From contig JAJVDF010000003.1 in NCBI GenBank assembly GCA_022410635.1, positions 6,811,799-6,875,798 on the forward strand: DNA of 64,000 nt. The letters are read 5' to 3'. Under the pieces are notes generated by a model. It did not search any database, was not told the origin of the DNA, and was given only the letters and a program-made list of their open reading frames with translations. The stretch comes from Tretioscincus oriximinensis. Its lineage: Eukaryota > Chordata > Lepidosauria > Squamata > Gymnophthalmidae. The position numbers and the translations under genes were made by a program. This document shows positions 20,614-32,831 of the stretch, one piece after another (position 1 is the first letter of the stretch; every line of letters starts with the position of its first letter).

Positions 20614-23169
20614 TATATATAAAATGGCAAATACATATTACAAAATTCTGCTTATTTTGACATAAATATGCCTGGGGGAGAACCTGGAAGAAGCAACAAG
20701 TTCCGTTACAGCTCCAGTAGAGGAGATCTTTTGTTCTTTCCACCAGTCCAAGTAACCAGTTCTTACTATATCACAATCATAAGGCTGTGTTATGTGTGTC
20801 TTTAAATTCGGGGAATATATTTTTTCATTGATAGTACTTTCATGTTTCTTCCAAGTACCAGAGCAGTTCTTAACCTACTTATGATTTTAAAATTTAGGAC
20901 AAAATAATATACAAAGTAATCTAACATGTAGAAATACTATTAAGTGTACCTATCCAGGATCTTACTGTATTTGAAAATTATTTGAATAGTGAATAGATTG
21001 ATTAATGCTTTTCTTTAGGTAGCAAAATTGCATGTTTTGTTCTCTATATAAAACCTTTTCTTCACCAAAGTCTTGCAAGAGAAAGATGCATAGCTAGGTG
21101 TCTATATCATAACTGTAGTTAAAACATACGTACTTGGGTTAAAAACGATGCTTGAGGTTTTATATGTACTTCATTTCATAATTAATAAAACTATTTTTCT
21201 TCCAGCACTTTGGTCTATATACATTTTAGCTTGCTCAATTGTTGCATAAGCTAAAACATTTGTATAACATTCCACATACATATTCTCATACACATGCACA
21301 GACAATTCTATGTGAGAAAAACAAGAGTGTTTGACAATGGCCAATTTGCCTTTGTGTTTGAAAATTGGGTGATGGGAGACTGCTTCCGATCTGTGGGAAA
21401 ACCATGTTAAGGGTGTGTGTTACGGTTTTTTAAGCATATCAAGTGTGATCTGTCTTAAAAGACATTGCTACCGTATCTGTTATAAATACAGAGAGCTGTT
21501 GCTTTCAAAAGCCTGGTCACTATATTTCTACAACTGTTATTGAATAATCTCTATTCAACTATGAAACATGCTTCAGTCTGTGATCCTGAGATCAAACACA
21601 GCAAGGAAAAACATTATTTAAGTTGTGGAATCATAAAAGAGAACTCTTACTCCCCTTTGCTAATTATATCGTGGAACAAATGAAATAACTTTCTAACTCA
21701 GATGTATTTGGGTGAAATCTTGACTTTTTTCACTTATTGTTTTCCTCGTATGAAGAAATGATTCATATTTTATTATTTCATCTTCTGGAAGAGGTGAAAG
21801 AGCAGCTCACCTCTTACTCTGGCTTCATGTCTCCTGCAGTTTTCCCCAAACAGAATTTCCAGAGGAAACTGGGAGATTCATCCTTTTTGCTTCCCATATG
21901 ACGTGACTTTGTGTGCTTTGTTGGTTGTGTCATTTCCTCTTGAATCATTTCCAGAGTTTTTGCTGCATAAATGTTGCTATAATAATACCTTTCAAATATT
22001 TCTTTATGTTGCTACAGTAGCTTAAGAAATCTTTTTAGGTCACACCTTATTTTCATAATCTTGTTTTATCCCAGTTGTAGTGAAGTAGACTTTACTCCAT
22101 CATTTTTGCACCGTTTAATTCTTTCTTCTGATTTTTAAATTCCTAAAGGGCTGAAGTTTGCTTCTTGTCTTAACTTTAATATATCCAAAGGACGAATGGA
22201 AAATATATAATTTTTCTTGTCCGTAAACTTTCAGTTGAAGGCATTCAGATTTTTTTTTGTAATACAGCCTTTGAAGTAGTGCTAATTCTTGAAGATTTTT
22301 CTTAAATTCTCCAGGAAGAGAAACGTGTGTATTTGCAGTTATTGTAACTGCTGAAAAAAAGAGCAGAGAGTTGGACCTGATGACTCTAGTGGGCTCTTCC
22401 AGGTCTGTGATTCTATGAAAACATGATAGAGAATGGTCTGCTCTTTAAGGTGACTTGGGATAGAGAGCTGCACAGCGCAAAAATGTATAGTGACTGTTAA
22501 AACAGTTAGGAATTCAGTGCCTCATTTAGGCACTGGATGTTCAGGCAATATTTTCAAGAAACTGGGATTTTTTGCACTTTTTTGTGTCCTTCATCTCTTG
22601 GAGTCAGTACATGTTTTATGATACTTTCTCCATCAATTTGATTTTCTTCCTTGGCCATGAAATTGTGGCATTCTTGTGTTTGGCTGTTGAAGAAGAGACG
22701 GCATCTTTTTTTGTTTCACAATCCTCCCTGAGGTTTGCTTCTTTTCTTCCAATGTTGCTCCTGCTTTTGACAGATATTTCCTGTTATCAACTCATTACAT
22801 CATTTTAGAGCCTGCATTTTTGCCACTTTTACCCTACATTTACATATGTCGTAACTCACTGTATTTGGCACTACAGCCTTTAGTACACTTGAAAAAATTG
22901 GCTTGGCTATGAGATTATGTTTTTATGGTAGTTGTGTTTTTGCTTTGACATGATAGCTGTCATCTAGAAATCTGTAGCTCACAAAATAACTCATCTTTCT
23001 ATAATAGTAATACTAATAATATGTAATCTTACGAGTCAGGCTTCATTCAGTTTAATGTCTAAACATAGACTAATGAAAGGTGTCTCCTTCATGCTTTTTT
23101 CATGGAGAGCAGGTGGACTACAGAGGTTTTCGTTTTGATACATCTGGGCAAGCTTATCATGTCCATTTA
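20614..23169. other. Large intron of ZNF638
   Basis: AT-rich intronic sequence between the exons at 19786 and 23923. I see no conserved exon. A 'gatgactctagtgggctctt' / 'ctgtgattctatgaaaac' piece at about 22378-22425 is a short CR1-like 3' end. Confidence 0.45.
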
Positions 23170-23440
23170 AAAAACACATAAGAACATATGATGAGTTGGG
23201 CCAAAGCCCATCTAATCCAGTGTTCTGTCTTATTCAGAGGCGTACCAATTTCACTTGGGTATCTCAAACAGAAGAAGAAGGCAGAACCTTCATCTGTTTT
23301 TGGCTCCTTGTAAATAGCATCTCAGGAATACTGCTTGTTGCTCCATCCCAGAGGCAGGATCAAGCCAACAATTCTTGTGGTCACTTGGCTTCTACATCAG
23401 TAGAAATCGTCTGGGAGGAGCTATTAATCTTCATACAAAC
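23170..23440 (-). mobile_element. CR1 3' end, minus strand
   Basis: 'acataagaacatatgatgag', 'agcccatctaatccagtgtt' and 'ctgtcttattcagaggcg' are the reverse complement of the CR1 3' end. Diverged from the copies downstream. Confidence 0.7.
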
Positions 23441-23922
23441 AAGTGTAATTTGTGGACTCAGAGCTCTACAATTACGTGTGTATATAGTTCCCTAAGGTTC
23501 TTTCCCTATCTCATTTCAGCTCTTCAGTTGTTGGTCTGTTAGGTATCTATACTTCTCAAGTGGAACTGAAGGCATTACAGTTTCCACTCAGATTTTGTAA
23601 CATCAACCAGAGATGTGTGTCCCTGTGTTCTGCAAGTCTTTATACCTTGAATAGGTTTTATCAACTCCAAGATTCACAAGGTATTCGTGTACATTATACA
23701 TAAGTATTACACCTGAAAGCCGCTTCAGATAACCTGAGCTGATGTAGAGAAGTAGATTGATCTTGGCCTTGGTACTAAAGCCTCTTTAATCATTAGGCTG
23801 GGTTTTTCAGTGCTGAGCTCTTAATACATCAGGAAATCCCAGTCCTTGGCATCAAGAGGTTATTGATAATTGTGGCATTCTCAATATAGCCTGATTTCTT
23901 CTGTTTTTTTAAATATATTTAG

Positions 23923-25243
23923 CTCTGACTTGAAAACAATTCCCGAAGGATCAGGAGTGGTTCAGCCAGCTGCCGTTCCTTCAGCAGTGCCCACTGAAAT
24001 GAAGGAAGAGCTTGGTTCTGATTTGAAGGATACTGGTCCTGAAGTAAAGACTGACAACTCAGACATTGAGGGAATTGCAAGTCATGGACCTTCAAAACCA
24101 CCAGAGGAGGAAGTAACAGGAGAGGACTCTGGTGCTTCCACACACACTGATTTGGGATCTTCTGAAGCTAAATCTGAAGAAATTTTGGCTTCGTCATCTG
24201 ACCTGAAGGAAGAAGGAAAAGGTACAGAAAACACAAATGCTGAAATGACAGAACCTGTATCTGGAACTGGAGGGGAAAACAAAACAGAAAAATTGGCCAC
24301 TTTTGCTGGAAAGGATCGGCAAAATGTGCATGATGTAGCTGAAATGAAAAGTCTGGGGAATAATCTTGCCACAGCAGAAGAGGAAGTAGGCACAGCTATT
24401 GCTGCTGCTGAGGTTCATCTGCTGGATGCTTCAGAAATGACAGTGAAGGACCTGTCAGGAGGTACCCTACAATCAAACAATAAGCTAACCATTTCAGAAG
24501 CAAATAGTTCTGAAGCACCAGGAAATGTAGGGGAAATTTCTGCTGGTCAAGTTGGGGGAGTGCTATCTAAGGAAATGGAGAAGCCCCTTATCACACCCCA
24601 AGCAAGTGTGGATATAGAATCTGAGACACAAGCAGTGAAGACAGTGGAATCCTCAGAGGAGAAGACTGCAGCATTAGTGGAAAAGCAACATGAACATCTG
24701 ATGCCAAATGCTGACACGATTAAGGAGAAGAAACTTCAAACGAATGTCAGTCAAGAGAGTTCTGAACAAATTCTGCCCAAGGCACAAAACAGTAAAGAAC
24801 CAGGACAGGTTGAAGTGGAGGAATCTGATAAAGGTGATGTCCTTGCAACGGAACAAGCAACCACTGCAAAAGCTTCTGCTGGTAAAAGTGTCCAAAATGT
24901 TTTAGTGTCTGTTCCGAATGTGTCAAGGAAGAATAATAAACCTCAAAGAAAAGAGGAACAGAAACTACCTCTGAAACCAAATACTAGGAGCAGAGCAGCA
25001 GCTGAGAAGAAGCCCATGGCCAAGGAAGTAACTCAACAACGACCTACAAATAGCAGGTCAAATGTGCAGGATGGCAGCAAATCTAAGTTGAACAAAAATC
25101 TTTCAGTGGTTGAGTTAGGCTTTGAAAACAGTTTACTGCAGCAACAGAAGGACTCCCAAGCAGAAACTAAGGGTAGCTCAAAACAGACCTGTGAACGAGA
25201 GAGTAGATCTTCTAGCCGCAAGCGAGAAACCTTCATTCACAAG
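23923..25243 (+). CDS. ZNF638: ZNF638 large Ser/Glu-rich exon
   Basis: 1,321 bp, 440 codons plus the base that completes Ser from the previous exon. Acceptor '...aaatatatttag' ends at 23922; donor 'gtgagg' at 25244, phase 0. The protein is acidic and disordered with many S, E, K, T and V and no folded domain. Short repeats of D-L-K appear early. The last 50 residues turn basic (K-L-N-K-N-L-S..., R-E-S-R-S-S-S-R-K-R). The size and composition fit the long, fast-evolving central exon of ZNF638. Reading continues past the donor for 72 bases before a stop, so intron retention would add a short tail. Confidence 0.93.
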
Positions 25244-25760
25244 GTGAGGAGAGCGAAAGTGCTGACTCATTATGCCTGGCTGGTAACTAACATTGACACT
25301 TCTTTCCGATTCTGAAACAGAGGTGGCAGTGTGCCTGTGCCTCGGTCGTTTCCCTTCCCCTATAAACCGTTTTCATTAAGGGGCCAAGAAGCAGATTAGC
25401 ATCGTACGGTTTCTTTATGTTCTTGAGATACAAAGGTTGAAAAAGTTTTATCTGGATGAACATGGAGGACAGGGTGAAGTGTCAGCTCTTTGTAGCACTG
25501 TTCTAAATGAGCAAGTATTGTTCACTTCTTTTTTCCCCCTTTTTTCCTTTTCTTTTTTAACTGTTGTGAAATGATAATTTCTACATGAAATCATTTGGAA
25601 AGTTATCGATAATGAAGTTAAAGTATTTAAATATCTGGTTCTTTAAAAACGATTGGCATGGTAACTCTTTTGGATTTTCATATTGGATTTAAGGGGGAGA
25701 TTGTGTTTTGCTGAGTTTTTTAAAGATTCTTATCTTTTTTACTATATTCAACTTTTTCAG

Positions 25761-25814
25761 GTACCTCATGGAAGAAAAACGAGAGGATCTAAAAGCAACC
25801 CTAAAGCAAAAGAG
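25761..25814 (+). CDS. ZNF638: ZNF638 exon 11 (18 codons, basic)
   Basis: V-P-H-G-R-K-T-R-G-S-K-S-N-P-K-A-K-E between acceptor 'caactttttcag' and donor 'gtatga', phase 0 to 0. A short strongly basic patch that continues the Arg/Ser/Lys-rich end of the previous exon and may act as a nuclear localisation signal. Confidence 0.9.
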
Positions 25815-25959
25815 GTATGAAAACAGACAAAGAAGTTGTGTTGAAATTACAAGTATAACGCATTTTAGGAAAGATGCCTTTTCAGGCTGATTTTGTGTTG
25901 AAGGGGGAAAGTAGTCTATGGTTTCCAAGATGGACAAATATGTTGGCTACCAGTGGAGT

Positions 25960-27282
25960 CTTGTGTAACATTGGAGACTTAACAAGAAATAGGGTAGTGG
26001 CATGAGCTTTTGTAGACTCGTCTATTCCCTTGGTAGATACTGACCCATGCTAACACGGCTTTGTCTTTGAAATCTACAAGTATGTTAGCAGATGCTATTG
26101 TCAGTTAATGAAAACAAAGGTTTGGGAGGTTTTGTCTTGTTTTCTGCTATTTAAATTTATTGTTCACTTTTCCTAAAAGTATTCAACTATTCCTGCTGGA
26201 TTAAGTCATAGCCCAGCTAATCCCAAGAGAACATTTAAAATCTTCATCTGTTCTCAAAACCTGCCATTGGCATTTCAGAGCCTGTCTGACTCTTCATCCT
26301 TACGCATCCATCCTAGAAACCATTGATCATTGCATTTTATCATTTTTTCTTTAATAGTTAAGAAATGCTAATGTATTTCTTGCCTAAGTGAAACAGTTTA
26401 AGAAATTCTATATAATTTTGTTTTCATTTTAGATGCTAATTATGTTTACAGTTTGGCAAAATTCTAGCACATTATGGCATATATATTATCAGACTTTTTG
26501 TTCCTAATATTTTTTCACCTACAATTATATTTATTTTGCTTATATTTATATGCTGCTGTATACCCAGGGCAGATCACAGCAAAATAGTTATAAAAGCAGC
26601 TAAAATAGAACAGTTAAAAACAACAGGGGGGACAAGTACATCTTAATCATTTAAGTCTAGTTGCCTGATGGGTCTCAGTTATAATATAAAGCATTTACAT
26701 AATTTTCCTAATATCTTTTACCACCCTGAGACTTTGGTGATAGGATGATATATGTAATTTTATTAAATTAAACATAATCTTAAAACAGGAAATATTTAAT
26801 GCAATAAAACTGTGATCATTCCTACCAATGAGGTAGAAACATTGGGCCCTGAATTGGATTGGGAAAAAAAGAGCAAACTAGTATTGGAACTGGTTTGTTC
26901 CCTCCCAACCCAAGGGGACGCAGAAGATAGATAAATATTTGGATCACTGAGGACTTTTGAAGGAGAAAGTCACAGACAGTGCCTCTGTGACAGCTTGTAT
27001 GAAAACAAAGGCATGTGTGTTATAATTGTTCCTTCTGAATTCATTTGGTCTTTGGGTGTAATTCACACTAGTCTTCTTTGCTTACATTTTGGAATAACGA
27101 TTTGCCATCCATATGCTAGTGAAGATTATGGCAGCCCCCAAATTTAGAGTCTGTATAATCTCCACTGGCCTCTTTTGAGTTACAGCCTAGAAGAAGGCAT
27201 GGTCGAGTTCATCCTTTGTAGCATTTATTGTCAGCATACATGCAGTAATTTTGCTGTTTACTGAAAGTTTTCTTCATTTTAG
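25960..27282. other. Intron with repeat fragments
   Basis: A hairpin-family single arm ('catgagcttttgtagactcg', 'gctaacacggctttgtct') lies at about 25985-26075. A 'gtatacccagggcagatcac' LINE/SINE-type 3' piece lies at about 26545-26640, also present at 43775-43850. No exon. Confidence 0.45.
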
Positions 27283-28336
27283 GAAGAGGAGCTTTCTCCG
27301 TTTAACTTGGATGAATTTGTTACCATGGATGAAGTGGTGGATGAAGTGGACTTGCCTGTTCAGCCACGAAAGAACCCTTTGAGGGGTAAAAGGAAGGGGC
27401 CTATGAAAAAAGTCCTTTGCAACGAGCCCAGTGCTAAGCGACAGAAGGATAAAAGCTCAAGTGCACATGTGATAGAGACTGAAGTCTCCTTTGTCACTCT
27501 GGATGAAATTGGAGAAGAAGGAGATGGAATGGCCCAGGAAGACCTCTTAAGATTGGAAAGTCTACCAGACTCCCAGACACTGGTGCCTGTAGATGAAACA
27601 GAGGAGGAGGAGGAGCTGCTTGAGGTGATGCAAAACCCTCAGTCACTAGTTACTTTAGATGAAATATCAGAGCAGGAGGACCCTACTGCCCAGGAAGCTA
27701 TCAGAGAGAGCCCTTGGTCCGAGCCCTTGGTAACAGTGGATGAAATTGGAGAAGCGGAAGACCTATCTCTAAATAAGCCTCCATGTTTCAAGGAGATTGA
27801 AACTTCAAGACCCAAGAAAAATAAAAAGCAGGTTATTGAAGATCCTGAAGATTTTCTTTCTTTCCAGATCCCAGAGGATCTCAGCACTCTGGTGACAGTC
27901 GATGAGATCCAAGAGGACAGTGATGATCAGCCATTAGGAACATTGGATGAAGTGACAGAAGATGACGATCTCCTGGCTGATTTCAATCGCATGAAAGAAG
28001 AACTGAATTTTGTCACAGTAGATGAAGTTTGCAGTGAAGAGGATGAAAAAGAAAGTAATGATGTGCTAATTACCTCAGACATGGCCAAATCAGTTCCCAA
28101 GACCACAGTAGATAAACAGGTTTCTGAAGCAGAAAAGGATGTGGTACCCTCCACAAAACATGAAGCAGTTGGACATGGCAGGGAAGAGGCATTGGAAGGC
28201 ACTGAAGTCAGTAAGGAACATACCAAAGATGCTGAAAAGGAGACAGACAAGCAGGAACCTGTATTTCTAGAGAAGGAGACGGAAACATCAAGAAAGACCT
28301 CAGAGACAGATGCAGGGTCTGTGCAGCCATTGCCAG
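27283..28336 (+). CDS. ZNF638: ZNF638 acidic V-T-V-D-E repeat exon
   Basis: 1,054 bp, acceptor 'cttcattttag', donor 'gtatga', phase 0 to 1. It carries the NP220 signature: repeats of the pattern [L/F]-V-T-[V/L]-D-E-[I/V]-x-E-x-x-D. I count eight, starting near 27316 (F-V-T-M-D-E-V), 27490 (F-V-T-L-D-E-I), 27580 (L-V-P-V-D-E-T), 27648 (L-V-T-L-D-E-I), 27727 (L-V-T-V-D-E-I), 27889 (L-V-T-V-D-E-I), 27936 (L-G-T-L-D-E-V) and 28009 (F-V-T-V-D-E-V). A basic patch (K-R-K-G-P-M-K-K ... A-K-R-Q-K) follows the first repeat and looks like a nuclear localisation signal. The human protein is described as having nine such repeats. The function of the repeats is not established. Confidence 0.96.
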
Positions 28337-30146
28337 GTATGAATTTCATTATTTTTTAACAGGAATCAGCCACATACTTGAGAAAGTCATGATACTGCAG
28401 GAAATCTAACTGCAGAACTCACTTTGGACTGTGCACAATTGTCAGGTAACAAGAAGAGCAGTATGTGAGATGACCAACAATCTCCTGGTAAGATTTATTT
28501 TAGAAATTTATATTCTGTATCCTTCATTAGCAGAACTGAAGGCGGGTAACAACAGCACCAAAAAAACATATAAATTATTGAAACATATTTAAAATAGCCC
28601 TCCCTCTCTTTGGCCCACCCACTCTCCCTCCCTGGCAGGACAAAAGAAGTAGTGTTAACCAGATGTCCAAAGGAAAGCTTTCCCAGTGTCTGGGGCTATC
28701 ACTGTAAAGGCCTTCCTGCATTTCCTTAATTATGTTTACTACATTGAGATTTCTCCTTTCTCCAAAGAGCTCAAAGGAGCAAGCATTATTTGCTCCTGGC
28801 CAGTCACATTTTTGCATTAATCTAATAAAGTAGATTATTTATTTATTGTTATATTTTTAAGTTGAGTTGAAAAGGTACAATAAGAGCTTTATTTGTACAA
28901 GGAGTTTGTGTATTTAAAAATGTCACATTAGCCCAAATTGTATAAACAGAGCAATTGAAACCAAAGTAACTTCAGTTTGGGGAAACTTAGATGAGAAATA
29001 GTTTTTCCTAAGAGGAGCCAAAACCCAGACTGCCTGGTGGTGATTGTTATGGGGAAGTATGTTGTTTATTGGTTTCAGTTATCTCAGGCAAGTTAACAAT
29101 AAAAACAAGAATACAATATTGACATAAAAGTCCCCCTGAAAGTGGAAAGTGGAAGCTGTCACTGTCTTTGCAAAGGGGGTAGAATGGTCATGCTGCTGTT
29201 ATGGACTGACTATCAATCAATATCAGGGAAAGGAGGGGATCTGGTAGACAGTCTTCCCAAAATCTGATGTGGCCCTGCTTCCCCTCCCTCTAGATACTAG
29301 ATGTAGCTGGATTTTCCCTGGCCATCTTAGGTAATACCCCCAATTAACCTTTAGGTTTCTGAATGGCTCCTGCCCTTGTTTTTTATTTCGTAAATCGTAA
29401 TACTATTAATAATATTCCTGACTTGCTAAAATCTCACTTAAGTTAAAAAAGATTATCTGAAAATTGTTGCTTTGAGGGATTTATATTTAGCCAAAATAGC
29501 TAATATTTGAAGAAAATGGCCATTCCCATTTTTTATTAAGAATGCGTTCAGAGTTTACTTTTGTGGCAGTTTCAAAAATTGTACATTTGTTCATATGAAT
29601 TGTGCCTCCAGATCTGGCAATGATTTTCCTGACTACCAGTGCTAGTTTCCCATTGGTTAATTTGTTGCCAAGATTCGCACTTACATGGTTGGCTTCTAAT
29701 CTATTAGCTATTGCTCCTGAGGACAGGAATGTCATCCCATCAATGCAAATAAAGCATCAGGAAGGAACATGGCAGAAAATACCCAAGAAGCACCCTTAGG
29801 CTTACAAAATCCCATCCAGGGGGGTGGGGGAAAAATTACATTTATTGCCAAATGTTTTTTAAAAAATCAGTATGAATAAATAGTAAGCAAAGTGGGCCAT
29901 AAAATATCAATCTGGACATACCCTAAAAAGTACCCAGTATACTATTCTTCCAATCCGGATTTTATATGGACATAGAAATTATTTATTTATGTTTCTATAT
30001 CACCCTATACCCAAAGGTCTCATCTAATCTAATCTAATCTGGTTTTGATTGAGACTGATTAGCTTTTACTGAAAATAACAATAATTTTAAAAAATGTAAA
30101 GAAAAGTAAAGACTTTTTTGTCTCATGAAATTTCTATTGAAAACAG
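28337..30146. other. Intron of ZNF638
   Basis: Mostly unique-looking AT-rich sequence. A short 'tctaatctaa' tandem occurs at 30022-30040. No exon or named repeat can be supported. Confidence 0.4.
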
Positions 30147-30422
30147 AAGCAGAGTACCATAAAGAAGACACTGCGACGACAGCAACTGAACTGGAAGTTG
30201 AGGAGAACTCCATGGCCACATCTAGTGAGGAAAAAAAGGAAGATGTCCAGGTTCCTCTCCCAGGTTTGGAAGTCCCAACGGGGGACAGTGAAGTGGCTTC
30301 TGACAGAAAATTGGATCCCAATACTCAGCTACTGACCCCTAGTCTGTGTCCTGATGCAGACTCAAAAGAGGAGAATTGGAACAAGGCAACTCCCTCACAC
30401 ACTTTGGAAAATGTGGAGAAAG
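30147..30422 (+). CDS. ZNF638: ZNF638 exon 13, acidic linker
   Basis: 276 bp, phase 1 to 1, donor 'gtagga'. It reads E-A-E-Y-H-K-E-D-T-A-T-T ... to V-E-K plus the first base of a Gly codon. It is acidic and disordered with one Pro-rich run (V-P-L-P-G-L-E-V-P). It joins either the exon at 31967 (Gly-Leu-Thr-Glu...) or, in the same phase, the possible terminal exon at 30849. Confidence 0.9.
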
Positions 30423-30848
30423 GTAGGAGATAGAAGTGTGGCTCTGGTAGCTTATTTGATTTTGCCATAACAGCTACTGCCTTTTGTGTTGTTGGAGGGT
30501 ATAGCAGAATTACTTTTTGGCAGCTAGCACAGTTGTTGACGGAGAGGCTCTGCTAAAAAGTATGGTGCCCTCAGACCTTTTCCATACTAGGTCTATGTTA
30601 TCCTGAAAAACCTGTAAAAAACAAGGCACAGGCCCTTTCTGAAGTAGGCCTCAGTCTGTTCCAGGAAGAGATCTAAGGAGTCTGCAGTCCACATGACATT
30701 CCATGATAAGGTCTGTGCTACCCTGAAAAGGCACATAGACAACAAGTCCTTTAAAAACAAGCTCAGTGTGGAAAGTGTTCCATTCTTTTCCCATCTGCAG
30801 TATGGATAGAATTGAAGGTGCCAAAGCAAATAATGTATTGTATTTTAG

Positions 30849-30976
30849 AAGGCACTGCGCAAGCTCAGTGTTGGGAAGAGTCTAAAAACAAGATTGATGA
30901 GCTTATAGAACCATCAGACAACGCCATACTCCAGTGCTCGCACACCACAAAACCAGCTAAAAATATTGCTGAATGA
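30849..30976 (+). CDS. Possible alternative terminal exon of ZNF638
   Basis: The acceptor 'tgtattgtattttag' ends at 30848. Joined to the phase-1 end of the exon at 30147, the frame stays open for 42 codons, including Trp and two Cys, and stops at 30974-30976. No usable donor was found before the stop. AATAAA is at 31118-31123. Use of this exon would produce a protein lacking the C-terminal zinc finger. Chance openness of 42 codons is quite possible, so this is a weak call. Confidence 0.3.
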
Positions 30977-31966
30977 AGGCAAGTGGCATAAAGACTGGGG
31001 GGAGAGCACCTGTACCCCATATCCTCTAGTCACTATCATACCTCAAGAGCATCCTTTATACTCTGAGTCATGGATTCCTTTGAAGTTAGAATAGTTTTAT
31101 GTATTAGTTTCAGAGGAAATAAATGAAAGGAACTCTGGGAAAATAATGGGTTCATACTACCTCTCTCGTTAGTTTCATTTTTGTATAACAGCAGACACAG
31201 ATAGACCTAGAGAGCATTCTCTTGACAAGAAAGCCAGTAAACAGAGAAAAGTAAATTGGTTTAGAAAGAAAAGGAGAAGAAAGGGTTTTCAAAAAACTTG
31301 CCAAGAAAGAAAGAGGCCAAGAGATGGAAGCAAGAGACACTATGACAATCTAATTGAACAGCAAATATTGGAAGTAAAATCTTACCTTGGGTGGGAATTC
31401 CAGTTTGTCATTTAATTTGTGCATTTGTTGAGGTAAGTCTTGAAACTATAAAACTGTAGACATTTCTTCATTCAGGCTGTGTTCCTGAGGGCCAGAAGCT
31501 GTTGTTACACTCGAGTTATTAGCATTGCCCTTGGGACAAAACAATAACTTTTCATGATCTGTCAAAAACTAGTTAGCGCACATAATNTAGTTACTTGTTT
31601 CTCCTTCACATCCTGACAAGGTAAAAGCTTTTTATGTCTCTTTGTGGGAAGAGAAGTAGTCTCCAAATTTAATAGGTAAAATGTCGGAGACACCCAATTG
31701 TCCTAGAAAAATACTGTGTATGCAACATAATCGCCATTGGCACGTTTATTTGTATTTCCATACCACCCTATACCCAAAGATCTCAAGGCAGTTAAAAGTA
31801 AAAAGAGAATTAACATATTAAACCCACAGTGCCCCAAAGTAGGAACTTTTCTTAAGTAACCAGGTATCTTTTACATGGACATCCTAATCTCTTCCCTAAA
31901 TCACTCCAAATATTAATTGTTTTCTTAAAGGGAAAAAGTATACTAATTAACATGTTACTTTAATAG

Positions 31967-32056
31967 GTTTGACTGAATCAGAATGTGAAGAACCTGAGAA
32001 CAAAAGAAGAAGAGTAGATGCGTTAGAGAAATCAAAAGCTCAAAGAAATCCAAAAG
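31967..32056 (+). CDS. ZNF638: ZNF638 exon 14, basic linker before the zinc finger
   Basis: 90 bp, phase 1 to 1. It reads L-T-E-S-E-C-E-E-P-E-N-K-R-R-R-V-D-A-L-E and so on to N-P-K. The K-R-R-R cluster after an acidic run is a probable nuclear localisation or nucleic-acid contact. Donor 'gtgggt'. It leads directly into the zinc-finger exon. Confidence 0.94.
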
Positions 32057-32466
32057 GTGGGTTTGTTTTTTACCAATGATAATCTTAATTCAACACAAGT
32101 CTACCTTTATTGTGGTGCAGGGCTACAGTTGGGGAGGTGAGGCAAAAGGGGCAATATACCTTGAAAGACATGGAGCACGATCTAAAATGGTTGCACCATC
32201 ATTCTAGTCCATGGAGGCAGCTGTGGAATCCCAGGCGACATAGAATCTAGTTGCCTGTTCTGATGATGTCCTCATATAAACACGGCTTATTCCAAACACT
32301 GTGCAGGGTGGAGCTTTCAGAGCCTATCAAGATAGTCCAGGGTGTGTCTGTCCTCCCTAAGTGCTAGTAGTGTTTGAATGGAAAATATTCAGGGGAAGCA
32401 CCAGTCATTAATGAATAATTGTTGATAAATTAGAAGTTGCTTTTATTTTATTCTAAAATATCTGAC

Positions 32467-32660
32467 CATGGTGGCTTGTAGTACCTTAGAGATTAACAAA
32501 GCAAGAAAGAGAAAGAGGCAGCAGAAGTTTTTTAGTCAAGTCTATTTCTTCAGGTAGGTAGGTAAATAGGTAGATATGATTTGTTGCTGCACTTTATGGA
32601 CTAACAAGGAAAGAAGAGGCAGCAGAAGCTTACATAGGCAAGTCTACTTCTCCAGATGAT
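32467..32660. repeat. Two tandem hairpin-family arms
   Basis: Two direct copies in a row: 'ggcagcagaagttttttagt' / 'caagtctatttcttcaggt' (about 32518-32555), then 'ggcagcagaagcttacatag' / 'gcaagtctacttctccag' (about 32617-32656). The intervening 'aggtaggtaggtaaataggt' is a small microsatellite. Confidence 0.5.
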
Positions 32661-32712
32661 TGCATTTTACTCTAGTTATAAATGTAATCAGTCCTCTTAT
32701 TTTTCCTTTCAG

Positions 32713-32831
32713 ATTTTGATTTCCTTGTCCCAAAAGCTGGCTTCTTCTGTCAGATCTGCTCCTGTTTTTGTGTGGATGAAACATCTATGAAAACGCACTG
32801 CGAGACCCTGCTTCACCAACAAAATATGGAG
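32713..32831 (+). CDS. ZNF638: ZNF638 exon 15, C-terminal matrin-type zinc finger
   Basis: 119 bp, acceptor 'ttcctttcag', donor 'gtagat'. It encodes D-F-D-F-L-V-P-K-A-G-F-F-C-Q-I-C, with a complete C-x2-C-x12-H-x5-H zinc ligand set: Cys, Cys, His (in M-K-T-H-C) and His (in L-L-H-Q). This is the matrin-type U1-like C2H2 finger that ends NP220 and matrin-3. All four ligands are present. Two extra Cys sit inside the loop (S-C-F-C). Confidence 0.97.
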
